From Ochotona curzoniae (lineage: Eukaryota > Chordata > Mammalia > Lagomorpha > Ochotonidae): DNA of 64,000 nucleotides. The stretch is taken from contig NW_024465885.1 of the NCBI RefSeq assembly GCF_017591425.1, forward strand, positions 41,597,001 to 41,661,000. Direction: 5' to 3'. A program made the translations under genes and the position numbers. Below are positions 1 to 11,462 of this stretch, one piece after another; the stretch's first letter is position 1, and every line of letters begins with the position of its first letter. The notes below the pieces were generated by a model that was not told the DNA's origin, ran no database searches, and saw only the letters and a list, made by a program, of their open reading frames with translations.

Positions 1-39
1 AAATCATTTGGAAGATTGATTTTTTTTTTAGAAAGCTTC

Positions 40-300
40 ATATTACTAACATATTGGTAGCACTATTTACATCAACACCAACAGTGTGAAAGTGTTACAA
101 TTCCTCCATATTCTTATAAACACTTCTTTTTAAATATTAGTTATTCTAGATTGTGGGAGGTTATATTCTGTTGTGGTTTTAATTTGTACTTCACTAATAC
201 TTACCTATTTTGCCCATCTGTTCATGAACTTGTCCATTTCTATGTATTCCTTTGTGAAACATCTTTTGAAATCCATTTCAAAAAATGCATTTATTTCTAG
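40..300 (-). mobile_element. LINE-1 fragment (antisense)
   Basis: The plus strand reads like the complement of the distal part of mammalian L1 ORF2 and its 3' flank, with the familiar run GTTGTGGTTTTAATTTG followed by text about the 'gcccatctgttcatgaactt' type. Divergence is high, so the subfamily cannot be named. Confidence 0.45.
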
Positions 301-304
301 TTTT

Positions 305-420
305 TAAGAGGAGTTTTACACTGTGGTCACTGGGGGAGTGAATCATCAGATAGAAGATCTTTCTGTCTCTCCTTCTCTTTGTATATCCGACTTTGCAAGA
401 AAAATAAATCTTAAAAACAA
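305..420 (+). mobile_element. CSINE tail fragment
   Basis: A 5'-truncated lagomorph C-repeat. The last third is recognisable: GTGAATCATCAGATAGAAG, a pyrimidine tract, TGTATATCCGACTTTGCAA and an AATAAATCTT tail. Confidence 0.75.
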
Positions 421-429
421 AACTTTGAG

Positions 430-1060
430 AAAAAAAAGAAAGAAAACCCTAAGGACTACATACAGGCACAACAACTGCCAACAAAAATGTTAGTAGGAAA
501 ATTCAGTAAAGTTGCAAAATGCAAAAAACCCACATAAATCAGCATAGTAACAATTAACTATCTAAAAAAAAAAAAGATGGAGAAAATTACCTCATTTGGA
601 AGAGCATCAAAAAGGCTCAAGCAGGAATAAAGACACTAAAAATTGCAAAACTGCCTAAAGTTATGAAAAAAAACCATACAAGTTAGTGAAGAAATACAAT
701 GTTAATAGAAACATTCTTTGTGAAATGCATCTACAGATCTAAGGCTTTCAAAATTCAAGTGATCTTTCAAGATTCACGTGATATATTTAGCAGGAATTGA
801 AAAAAAAAATAAACTATTTGAAAATTCACCTGGAACCTGAAAACTTCACCTAGCAGCAGAAGTAATCTTGAGAAAGAAGATCAAACCTGGAGGCACCCCA
901 ATTTCTGATCTTGAGAGATAGTATAAAGGTACAGTAAGCAAAGAAGTGAAATACTGTTATAAAATAAAATTCCCACCAGACTGACAAGGCAGAATATGGC
1001 CCAGAGATAAATCCATGCATTTACAGTGGATCATCTAATCATTAATAAAAATGTTTATTT
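430..1060 (+). mobile_element. LINE-1 ORF2 fragment
   Basis: Degenerate sense-strand L1 ORF2 sequence. The segment at 855-1030 follows the conserved order of L1 reverse-transcriptase C-terminal DNA: AATCTTGAGAAAGAAGA, then CTGGAGGCACC, GGTACAGTAAGCAAA and a final ATCCATGCATTTACAG stretch. Stops in all frames show it is a dead copy. Confidence 0.7.
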
Positions 1061-1410
1061 AAATTAACTATGAATTTCAAAACCCCTTACACTGAATACA
1101 CTCATCCTAATTTGTTTTAATATTTTTGACAAAACCCAGTTTGAGGCATCAACAAAGATTTTTTGATTTGCAAAAAAAAAAAAAAAGAACCTACTAGATC
1201 AATATGAATTACAATAAAATGAAAGCAAGAAAAATATCAAATACCTATTGAGGCTTGGTAATAAATGATAAAATAATTAATGCTTTACTTAAAATGTATT
1301 GGGGATGATGAGCAAAGAACCCAGTTGTTTATAAATGGGCAACTCATTTTACAAAGAGAGGGCACTGTGAGGATGAGGATTGCATCCATAGGGGATCTAC
1401 ATCAATTTGT

Positions 1411-1460
1411 GAGATAAATAGATAGATAGATAGATACATACATAGATACATGGATGATAG
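1411..1460. repeat. Short (GATA/CATA) microsatellite
   Basis: About five imperfect GATA/TAGA units grade into CATA units. Confidence 0.8.
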
Positions 1461-1909
1461 ATTTGATTTTGCCCTAATTGAAAATTATTGACAGAGAACA
1501 TATACCCAACACCTTAGTTGGTTCAATTTACATGGTTCTGACTGAAAAATTAATGTACAACAAACTTCCTGCTTAATGAATGCCAAAATTATTGCACACA
1601 GAACAGGTAAGGACAGTGTTCAATGGAAATTTTGAACAAATGACAGTAACTTTACAAGATGTGTCTTCCAAATGTTGTAAAAGGAGATGAAATGTGGCTT
1701 TACAAGCACGATCAATGAAACAGCTGCCAAGAGCTAAAAGTGTTCCAGACAAAGCAAAGCTAATGAAAAGTAACAGTAATAGCAATGGTTTTGAGGGGAT
1801 GCTGGAGGTAGTCGGCTTGCTGTCTTTCTGAAGGACCAGAGAACAAGGGCACTTGCTTTGCGAAAATTGATGGGAATCCATTAGATAGCCTTATAATCCT
1901 GATTTCACT

Positions 1910-2275
1910 TTTTATAAAAAAAAAAAGATTTATTTACATTTATTGGAAAGACAGATTGGCAGAGAGAAAGGGAGACAGCGAGAAAGATCTTTCATCTTCA
2001 CTCTCTTAGTGGTCACAACAGCCAGAGCTGAGTTGAGCTAAGCTGATCTGGAGCTAGGAGCCAGAAGCCAGGAGCCAGGAGCTTCTACTGGGTTTCCTAC
2101 ATTGGTACAGGGATCCAAGGCTTTGGGCCATCCTCTATGCCTTTTCCAGGCCACAAGCAGGGAACTGGATGGGGAGCGGACCAGCCACGACACGAACCAG
2201 CACCCATACGGATCCTGGTGCAAGCGTGTGAAGATTCAGACATGAAGCTCACATGCCAGGCCCAATTTACCTTGG
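1910..2275 (-). mobile_element. Full-length CSINE, antisense
   Basis: The element starts with the reversed A/T tail (AAAGATTTATTTACATTTATT) and passes through the reversed GAAAGATCTTTC region. It then contains CAAGGCTTTGGGCCATCC, CCAGGCCACAAGCAGGGA and a diverged tRNA-like head. Two frames of 61 and 96 aa lie inside it and are repeat-derived. Confidence 0.9.
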
Positions 2276-3424
2276 TTTGACTCCTCTGTGTTCCCAATGT
2301 GAAAGAACATTTCCCGGGCACCCATTTCCCTTGCGCTGATGACTTCAGACGAGTGCAGTGACAGGGTTGAATTCTCAGGGCTGTCAATTATTTAAAGCTG
2401 GACTGAATGGATGTCAACATTACTTGCACGGTACCTTAAACTTGATGGAAATAAAGTTTATGGGTTTTGTTTTTATGTTTTTCACCCTTCAATGACCTTT
2501 TTTAAAATCTCATATAGTTAATTGGTGTTTTAAACTAATTTTGAACACATCCTGTATATTTTGCCCTCTTTTACATATTGTCAATATAAAACTTAATTAA
2601 GAATTATTTTAATAATTTTCCAAATTGGTTACTTTTAGAACAACAGAACATGTATTTTTAAATGCTTTTTAACTCAGGAAGAGCCATAGAAATGTAAGGT
2701 TTCTAACTTTTATAATAATAATTTTCTAAGACTTGCTTTTATTTTCCCAAAATACGTAAATATTACTACTCAGAGAATCTGCTTTGAAAATGGAAATTAA
2801 TTCAACTAGAAGAAGAAAAAACATCTTCCAAAGAACAATTTTGTAAATATTTGCTTAAGAAGTATCTTTTAATGTTCAGATTAGCCAATTTGAATTACTG
2901 TGTCATCCACTTAGAGAAATCTGTGGGAATAGATTCAGTTATAAGTTGAAATTTATTTGTTCTTCAGGACTTTGAAAATTTATCACTGGACCCCCAAAAT
3001 GGTAGGCCAGGAAAATTCCACAGACAGTAGGCAGACAAGCTAACTTTTCCTAGAAGCATAAAATTCAATGATGGAAATTCAACATTTTTCATTTAACATC
3101 AGGCATATACTAGCAATATGTTGCTGGAATTTAGCTTCTATGGCAAAACGTGTATGGAAAGAAACACTTAGCATTATATCTAAAGACCCTATAAAGCTGT
3201 TATAAAGTCTTCATTTTAGTTATATCCTCTAAAAAGGAGATTGTACCTGCTAATTTATTTTGAGAGAATCTTTGTAAATTATTTAATGTATTACTTCAGA
3301 GAAGTTTAGGATTGAGAACAAAACTGAGAATACATAGGGTTCCTATAGCGTCCCCGCCTCAGAGAGGAGCATGGCTTACAGCCGATCAACTTATTTTCTT
3401 TCCTATGGAATTTTAAAACTTATT
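2276..3424. other. AT-rich intergenic DNA
   Basis: No coding frame, RNA gene or confident repeat was recognised. The sequence is unique-looking and AT-rich. Confidence 0.5.
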
Positions 3425-3720
3425 TCTTTTATTATTCCATGATAAGTTTCTATAGGATTTGGGATTTCCCTTCCTTCCCAAATCCCTTCACTCCACCTCC
3501 AGGTTCCCCCATGTCATTACAATAGTTTAGTTCTTCTCAATTAGTCATAAGTCCATCATTCTGCTGTTTAAGTGTATCCTGACATTGTAGGTATGAACAA
3601 TGGCAGAGTCCAGCATCCTATTGTCAAGACACATTCCACAGTTTCATTGGGAGTTCATCTTTGATTTGGAAACAGAGATGCCCCCTGTATTGTATCTTCA
3701 CATCCGTATATGAAGGTCTC
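3425..3720 (-). mobile_element. LINE-1 3' end, antisense
   Basis: The order T-rich start, CCTTCACTCCACCTCCAG-like text, ACATTGTAGGTATGAACAATGG and CATTGGGAGTTCATC matches the antisense copies at 33.7 kb and 55.1 kb. It is the reverse of the sense copies at 5.2 kb and 56.9 kb. The shared consensus ends in a poly-A, as a lagomorph L1 3' UTR would. Confidence 0.6.
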
Positions 3721-4020
3721 TGCTACTCAGTTACTACACATTCCCATAAATGAAAAGCCATAAAACAAAATTGACAACACAAAGAAAAATAATTTACAGC
3801 AACATGAAGTTAAATAACATGCTACTGAATGACCAATGAATTGCTGAAGAAATGAAAAAGGAAATCAAAGACATTCGTGAAGCAAATGATGCTATTGTGT
3901 GACCCGAGTGAGGAAATTAATAAGAAAAACAAATTTTTTGTGAATGAATGAAAATAAAACAAAAATTCCGCACCCCCTGAGATGTAGCAAAAGCAGTTTT
4001 GAAAGGGCTATTGATCTTGT
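3721..4020 (+). mobile_element. LINE-1 ORF2 fragment
   Basis: Sense L1 ORF2 text is recognisable. GAAGTTAAATAACATGCTACTGAATGACCAATG is split by small changes and is followed by AAAAAGGAAATCAAA and GATGTAGCAAAAGCAGTTTT. It is embedded between two antisense L1 pieces, suggesting a nested or inverted insertion. Confidence 0.6.
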
Positions 4021-4100
4021 GTTTTGCATGAAGGTTGCCTTATATCAGAGAGAACACACGGTATTTGTTCTGATGAACTTACATTGATACAAATTCCATC
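4021..4100 (-). mobile_element. LINE-1 3' UTR piece, antisense
   Basis: The GAAGGTTGCCTTATATCAGAGAGA motif, in two parts, recurs in the antisense L1 at about 55,490. This may be the continuation of the 3425-3720 piece. Confidence 0.45.
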
Positions 4101-5149
4101 TTTCAGACTAAAGTAACTCTTGGTGTTGACAACTGTTAATTTTTACATCGTATATGCAGTCTACGTCTTCATCCTTACACTATACATTATATTGATATGC
4201 ATTCTAAAGAAAACGCTTATGACTTTTCCAGTGTCACCTTTTTCCTCCTTTTAAATTCACATAGGTCTAACTCGGTTAATATCACTAAATGTCTATTAGG
4301 AACAGGTCATTATTATATCTGCTTAATAAAACATGAAGAAATTGGAGAGTAAACATAAGGGAGTTATTTTCTTTCTGATGAAGTACAGTCATAGAATTGA
4401 GAAAATTCATGCCATAACATTGCTTTGATCTCTGCTTAAAAAAAACTCAAAATATTGCCAGACTAATCATGAATGCATTTTTACTTTAATTTTTACATAA
4501 TGTAAGATTTGCTTCATCTTATCATTTATTCACAGTAGCAAAAGATCAGTTCTCCTGTATTAACTCTTCCTGGTAGGAAAATAATCCACGTCCAGCGTTT
4601 TCGTCCTGGGACGTTAGTAATATAGCCTTCACCGATAAGAATGCACACAAGAGCATTTGAGAATAAAACCCAAAAGAAAACATTTCCTTTATCTAAAGCT
4701 GTGTGATAAGAAAAGTGGAAAAAAGTGTATGTTTGGCTCATTACTACTAAATGGAAGTGGAGGTGGTAGTGGCAAACTAGTTACCATTCAAGGTCATAGA
4801 ACAACTTACACAGTCACACAAAACACACGCTTTACATGTCCTAATGCTTTTAAAGCTATGAACAGTTCTCCTTGGATATCATAAAAATCATCACAATTTA
4901 GACCATTGGGATACACATAAATACCAATAAAATGAATTCTAAATACCTCAAAATTTGGAGAAAAAAAATTTCTCCCAATGGAATTCATAGTTTGCATATA
5001 AACATTGAGTGTAAAACTCTTTGCCCACAAACTCAATGTCTGAGAAAAAAATTTTCATTTTATAATTAATTTAATGTATCTCTAAATAACTATTCAATTA
5101 TAGTTGGATAGCATATATTTGAGAAGTTTCACCAAGGAGACCTTTTTCA
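4101..5149. other. Intergenic DNA, no gene recognised
   Basis: Overlapping short frames occur on both strands between 4526 and 5036 (71-76 aa). None shows a recognisable domain, and they are incompatible with one another. Nothing else was identified. Confidence 0.45.
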
Positions 5150-5440
5150 GCATTTCATTTATTAGTCTAATAGTTTCATTGGGAGTCAATTGTGAGTGAA
5201 TTGGAAATGTATCTTAAGTGTAGGATGCTGGACGCCTTGCCATTGTCTATACCTGCAAAGTCAGGTTACAGTTAAATCACAGAATGATGGACTTATGACT
5301 GTGTCTGGAGGTCTATACTATTGTAATGAAATAGAGGAAATCAGTGGTAGGAGATTTGGTCATGGGGAAAGGTAAATTCCAGAGCAATGGAACTGTGTCA
5401 TAAAATAATTAAAAAATAAATTTTAAAGAGCATTCTAAAA
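5150..5440 (+). mobile_element. LINE-1 3' end
   Basis: The 3' UTR motifs are TTTCATTGGGAGTC, TGTAGGATGCTGGACGCC, TTGCCATTGTCTATACCTGC and GGAAATCAGTGGTAGG. It ends near GAACTGTGTCATAAAATAAT and a poly-A, matching the sense copy at 56,865-57,120. Confidence 0.65.
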
Positions 5441-5984
5441 CTCACTTTTATTAGTCTAAACAAAGGGGGAACTGTAATGATCTATGCCAAAAACAAAGAA
5501 ACGGAAGCAATTTCTAATGCGTCCCTCTTCTCCAGTGACACAGATACTCAGTCTCAGTATTTCTACATTTGTTGAACCCACTTTGCTTCGTATCTCCTTT
5601 TCCTTTTATTTTTATAGTACACTGCATTATTTTCATTTCACAAGTAATGAGCGAACACATAACTTAAGATATACTATTACATAAAATGCTAATGACCGCT
5701 CTGACCCTATTACTAACCAATGATAAATCCTCCTCTGCAAAGAAAGTTAATTTACCACTGGCAAAATTCATTTCAGGTCTTACTTTTTCTTTGTCTCTAT
5801 GGTTAGCATATATCAAAGGTGCTTTAAAGAGTTGGTGGAAAAACCAAATGAGAAATATATTCATTTTGCTGTGAAATCCTTTTGAGTTTCACATGTAGTT
5901 TTATCATAAATGTGCTTCTTTTTATTGTCTTTTTTGAAATTTCACCTGCTGAAAAAAAAAAGCTGTAAAAAATAGACTAAGAGG

Positions 5985-6345
5985 GACTATGATTGTGTCA
6001 TAGTGAGTTAAGCTACCAATTGCTACCTCTCCATCACATATGGGCATTGATTTCTGCCCTGCCTGGCTGCTCCTTGCTAACGTTCCTGGGAAAACAATGA
6101 AAGACAGGTTGAATATTTGTATCCCTGTCATTCATGTGGGAAACCCAGAAGAAGCTCCTGCCTCCTTGCTTCAGCTCAGCCCCACCACCACCCCACCCTT
6201 CTGTTTGGGGCAATTTGGGAGTTAAACAAGCAGATAGGGTTCTCTTTCTGTCTCCCTTCCCACCCCCCCTCTGTTCTCCTGTCTCTCCCTCTTTTTCTTT
6301 AGCTCTTTCAAATAAATACATCAATCTTTTTAAAACAGAGCATAA
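5985..6345 (+). mobile_element. CSINE, sense
   Basis: An older C-repeat copy. Recognisable parts are CATATGGGCAT in the head, GGGAAACCCAGAAGAAGCTCC in the middle, a long C/T-rich tract at 6180-6300 and a CAAATAAATA tail. It forms an inverted pair with the next SINE. Confidence 0.85.
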
Positions 6346-6389
6346 AAAAGAAATAGGAATTGGCAATTTTTTGGTTTTGCCTTTATTTG

Positions 6390-6690
6390 CTTAAAGATTT
6401 ATTTATTTATTGGAAAGGCAGATTACAGAGAGAAGGAGATTACTGTTTTATTCCCCAAGTGGCCACATTGGCCGGAGCTGAGATGATCCAAAACCGGGAG
6501 ATTCCTTTGGGTTTGCCTCGAAGTTGAAGCATCCTAAGGCTTTGGGCTATTTCTCTACTGACTTCCCAGGGCACAAGCAGAGAGCTGGATAGGAAGCGGA
6601 GCAGCCAGGACACAGACTAGCAACCATACAGATCCCACTTCATACAAGGCAAGAATTTAGCACTAGGCCATGACACCAAACCCAGGAACT
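6390..6690 (-). mobile_element. CSINE, antisense
   Basis: Begins AAAGATTTATTTATTTATTGG, carries CCCCAAGTGGCCAC, GGCTTTGGGC and GGGCACAAGCAGAGAGCTGG, and ends with a decayed tRNA-like head. It lies about 45 nt from the sense SINE on its left. Confidence 0.9.
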
Positions 6691-8589
6691 AGCAGTTTTT
6701 AATCCCAAGATAATGTTTTTATAAAATTCTTTAACTATATATTTTTTTCTTAGTGTGGTTAAAAAAAAATATTTCAATAGCTATCACTCTCATTACAAAG
6801 CAAACCCAACAAAACATGGCATGGAATTATATAGCAGTAATTTCCTAAAGCTTATTCAGCCTCAGAGTACTTAACACATAGGGCGTCCATAATTTCTCAC
6901 AACTGAAAACACCATTGCATTGTACTACAAAGATACAGCTCTTTGTAGGTTCATAATCTGTTAGAATATGAATAACTAACACTTCTGGGAATCAATCTGA
7001 TAATCTCTCCTGAAATTAAAATTCATGTTATTCACAATGCACATAAGCTTCCCTAGGGAGCACACCCCCAAGGACTTCTCCCTTAGTGTCAGAGAAGATG
7101 CTCATGGGGAAAATCCATCACTGTTCATAGAACTGGAAAGCAGGAGACAGAACAGGTACCCATCACCATGATGCACATGGCAGACAGTTAGTTAAGAGCT
7201 AGAAACAAATTCAGATGCTCAGGCATCCTGAATTAATGTCCAGTGGGTATGCAGATATGCTCATAAAAATTCTTTATGTCAGTGTTTGATTCCTCTGATC
7301 AACATCCATGATAAAATAAAAATATTTAAGTATTTCAGCCACTATCCTAAATTCATAGATAAGTCATGAAAGTGATGTTAAGCAGAATTTTTCAAAGTTA
7401 ATGAAACCACACTTTTTATGAAAGACACATACATATCCCCTAAAACAATATATAGTCTTGAAAGATTCAGATGTTTGAGGATTATAATAAATACAATAAA
7501 GCAACCAAAGCAATGATATAGAAACTATGGATAATATTTATAATATTTTTTAAAAAGGAGGGGTACATTAACGGAACTGTCTTTATAATTAACCAAAAAC
7601 GCAATCCTATGCACCTGAGGCCTAAAAGCACAGAAATAAACCAAGAAACTAATTTATCCAAATCTATCATTATCTACTTACCTATGACCCATCTGGTTCT
7701 CTTCCACTTTATTTTTGTTTTATTTTAAATATTAATGTATTTCAAACAGCAAGACACCGTCATGACGGAACAAAGTGAAGGCAAACTCAATAGTAATGAT
7801 TCATAATATCATCAACTATTACCATCAGCTAACCAATGATGACACTTCACTTTTACTTCTCCATTGTTTCTGTAAACAATGTTTAACATATTTTGTTTCT
7901 TGGTATATTTCCTTACATGGAAAGTAAAGGTAGCCGTGTGTAATGGCATCAAATTATTACAAAGTAAATATTTTCAACATAAAAAGTTGGTTTTGAGCAA
8001 TGTCCCTTTTTATGAACCACCTTCAGGGAAAATGTCTGTGAAGCTGAAGCAGAGAAGACTGCGAATACTGGGATGATGGCCGAGGGGAAACACTTTCCAG
8101 AAAAGAGTCAGTACCTTTAGACACGATCTGAACGAGGGAGGGAGAGTGAAACTTACTAGAGGATTTAGATAACCACAGCCTCTGCTTTGATGGCAACCAT
8201 TGCTGTGGCCTATGAATCCAATCCCCTTCTATGCCTGGAGTAAAAGCACAGTTGAAGCTCGTTTTTGCTATTTACATTTTCCTTTAGCTGCTTTTCTCTG
8301 ATGTTTAGGCTATTATTGCCTAAACACTGAAACTCCCAAGAGACCTAACAATATGACATTATTTCTCATGAATATTAATTAGCTTCTTATTTTCTAGTTG
8401 GCGATCTTTTATTTTGCATATGGTAGCCCACCCCATATCCATACAAAGGGATACAACTTATTGTATTTATTGGCTGCCTACTCTTAAGAGGGACTGATTG
8501 CCATAGCACTTGTCACTCCTCATCCCTCCTCTATTGATCTCTACTTATTAATAAAATTTAAGATGGATTGAAAATGCCCCGTGTTTAAG
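6691..8589. other. Intergenic DNA
   Basis: No gene recognised. Short frames (62-65 aa) have no domain features. Segment 7020-7180 weakly resembles L1 3' sequence but is too decayed to call. Confidence 0.45.
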
Positions 8590-8700
8590 GAAGTTTCCGA
8601 GAATGAGCACTTTCCTACATTACTGGTGGGAATTTGAAATACCACAAATCTTTTGGAAACAATGTTGGCAATTTCTACTCTGTAGAAAGTAAGGCGTCAG
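8590..8700 (+). mobile_element. LINE-1 ORF2 fragment
   Basis: A short sense piece: CTACATTACTGGTGGGAAT, then ACCACAAATCTTTTGGAAACA and TGGCAATTTCTA. This order is typical of the C-terminal end of L1 ORF2. Confidence 0.55.
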
Positions 8701-10715
8701 TCCACAGTGGCATAAGACAGAATTGTATCACTAAACTGCTTCTATAACAAATAACTGGTGAACCTTGTGCAGAATGACTGCAGATTGATAAATGTCACGT
8801 TGCATCTTTAGTTGCTTCGTAGTACACTCATACATGAAACTGTGCCATACGCTTTACTCCTGTGATTCATAAGGTCAAGGAAGACATCTGTTCCATTTCC
8901 ACTGTGGGCCCCTTAGTCCTACTATCAACACAGGAGGTGGTTTAATTAATGTTATTTGAAAATCATGATAATGAAGCAACACAGCAACCCTCCTTTCATC
9001 TGCTAAGGATTTCATCTCCTTGACTGTATATGAAGCGAATTCATTATCATGTTTTCATGTTTTGTCTGAATGAATGCTTATCTACAGCTTACATTGCAAA
9101 AATCAGTTCCAAGCATTTGTCATTTATGAATGACATTCTCATTCTAGTCACCCAAACTTTAAAAACCCTTTGATGTTTGCTAGTAATGTTGTCATTTTGT
9201 TGTATGACAATTTCAGAAGGAAAATAGAATAAGTTAGTTGTAACATTCATGAACACGTTCTTTTTCGTGAATTTTTGAACATCTGTTCATCCTCTTCTTA
9301 ATGGATTCCATTCCTAACCACCCTCGCTGCCTTCTGCAGCTGGCACACACATTTCTGTCCAACATTAGGGACTCCCGCTGCCATGTGAGCTCCTTGGGAC
9401 TCCTCATGCACTTCCATTCTAGTCTTCTCAGGTACTTTTATAAAACATTTATTCAGAAAATTTCTGAGTTTAAATAGAATGACTTATCTATATAGAACCC
9501 CACCTTATCCCATTAATCTGAAGGAATTAATAACAAATATTAGAAAGAAGTTTCAGTTTGGTTCTGGATTGGGTGTTTTCAGATAGAAATGGAAACCACC
9601 ATGAAGTGGATAAAGATATATGCAGCAATATTATATGAAGAACTATTTGCCCAGAATAAGGGCAACAAATCTGTACTGCAGTACACAGAGAGTACTATTC
9701 AGCAATAAATTCAAGGTATATTTTTACGATCCATTGACTCATTCACTCATTCATTCAGAGATCGATTTAACAAATACCAAATCATGTATCACCATACTTT
9801 TGACCCTGTGTCCATAAAGGGTGAACAAATTGGTACAAAATACATAAACACATCTACAAGAGAAAAGAGAGCTGGGAGAGAGGGAAGGAGTAGACATGGG
9901 GAGGAAAGACTCTCAAGGGGTTGTGTGACACACATCTGAACCCTGAGCACTGCAGGAGCAAAGACGTGAAAACAGGGACCATTAGCACTTGGGAAGATAA
10001 TTAGGCCTTTTGGTGAAAGGGATTTCTTCAGGTGAACAAAGAGAGGGATAAACTTGTGTGAGATCCAGTGTTGCTACTCAGATGTGTAATTTCATTTGCT
10101 TTGTTCTAAGAATATTGGACGGAAAGGATTCCAGCTCTGGTGTGACCCACAGTGGGATGGATGCACAGAGAGTGGAAGAAAGAGCATCTGAGAGGGAGCT
10201 GATCAAGGCAGTAATCACATGTGGAGCATCTGGGCAAGCCACCATGCAAAAGTGAGCAAGTTCACTGCAGAATTCCACTGGGCAGAATGCTCCTTCTGGC
10301 TGAAGGCCCAGACCGTTGACTCTTAACAACTTTCCCTCAGTGTGACAGTGCTACACTCCAATATTCCACAGCATCTAGGCCGGAAGAAAGGGTTGCAGTG
10401 TCTAGGAAAGGGCACAGGGCAATACAGCTATGGGAAGCCCATAGGAGTCCTACTGTCCATCCATTACTTTCATACTTTCCATCCATTCCTCATTTCAAAG
10501 AAATAATCATAAGGGAAAAAATGATCATGGATCATAAAATGAGCTCTTTGCTCACTGTTTACAACCTATGTGTTTTAGAAATGGAAGAATAAACAGTTTT
10601 CATATCATTGAGGGAAGAGTAGAAGGGAAAAGAATAAAAGAGAAACAGCAGTTTCAGCTAATGCCCAGAAGAGGGAAAGACGCCAGTTCTGGGTGTCACT
10701 TAGCAGGTGGACGTG
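8701..10715. other. Intergenic DNA
   Basis: No gene recognised. A short imperfect CATT repeat lies at about 9733-9760. Frames of 64-83 aa on both strands at 10.06-10.6 kb have no recognisable domain. Confidence 0.45.
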
Positions 10716-10719
10716 AATG

Positions 10720-11462
10720 TCACTGCAGGTTGTCACATTCCCACTAAGAAGACAGCAGGCTCAGGCAGAACTCCCTGGTTCAGCAGAGATCTTCACCCTG
10801 ATACTGGCCGTATATAATACAATCAATAGAAGTAAAATTCACTCACAGGCTTATACAATCAGGATGTCTTCAGTGACTCAGATTCTAGAATTACTTTCAG
10901 AACCTTTGGGCCAAGCAGAAGCAACTCCTGAAGAAGCTGAGTACATCAGAGGACAGGGGAGCTTATCACAAGCCAAGAACACCTGGTAACCTTGGACTAC
11001 CAAACAGTAGACCAAGTCTCACTGTTGTCTCCTTTCCTGCCTCTGACTGACCTGGAACAACAGAAGAAAGCTTTACTAGCCACAAGGCTATCTTTGCTGA
11101 GGTCAAACAGACATTCATATCCAGAAACATTTCAAATGATGACACATCACAGTCACAGGCATAAAGCGGAGAATCTGTCACCTTCCCCCATCCCCCACAC
11201 ATAAAATGCATAAAAGCCCAGTGCTGTGTGCTCTGGGTGGCCACTTCCCTCATGGGTCACTCTGCAATGTGGAAGTGGTCTTGAGTGGTCTTCTGCCAGG
11301 AAGCAGTTTGCCAGACTCTTTCCCTGTCTTTTTTTCCCAGTGCCTATGACTCTGCTCCCTCCTCTTTCCACAGCATCCTCTACTGCTCAAATAAAGACCA
11401 CCTGTGTGACCTGTTGCATCTGGCATTTTGAGCTTGTGGCAGTGAAAGTCCACAAGAACAAC
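10720..11462 (+). mobile_element. Possible solo LTR of an endogenous retrovirus
   Basis: The layout resembles U3-R-U5. A TATA-like GCATAAAAGCCC at 11208-11219 is followed about 180 nt later by AATAAA at 11390-11395. After that come a G/T-rich stretch and a CA-ending segment near 11462. No flanking gag/pol/env and no clean target-site duplication were found, so the borders are guesses. A chance promoter-like and poly-A-like arrangement is the alternative. Confidence 0.35.
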
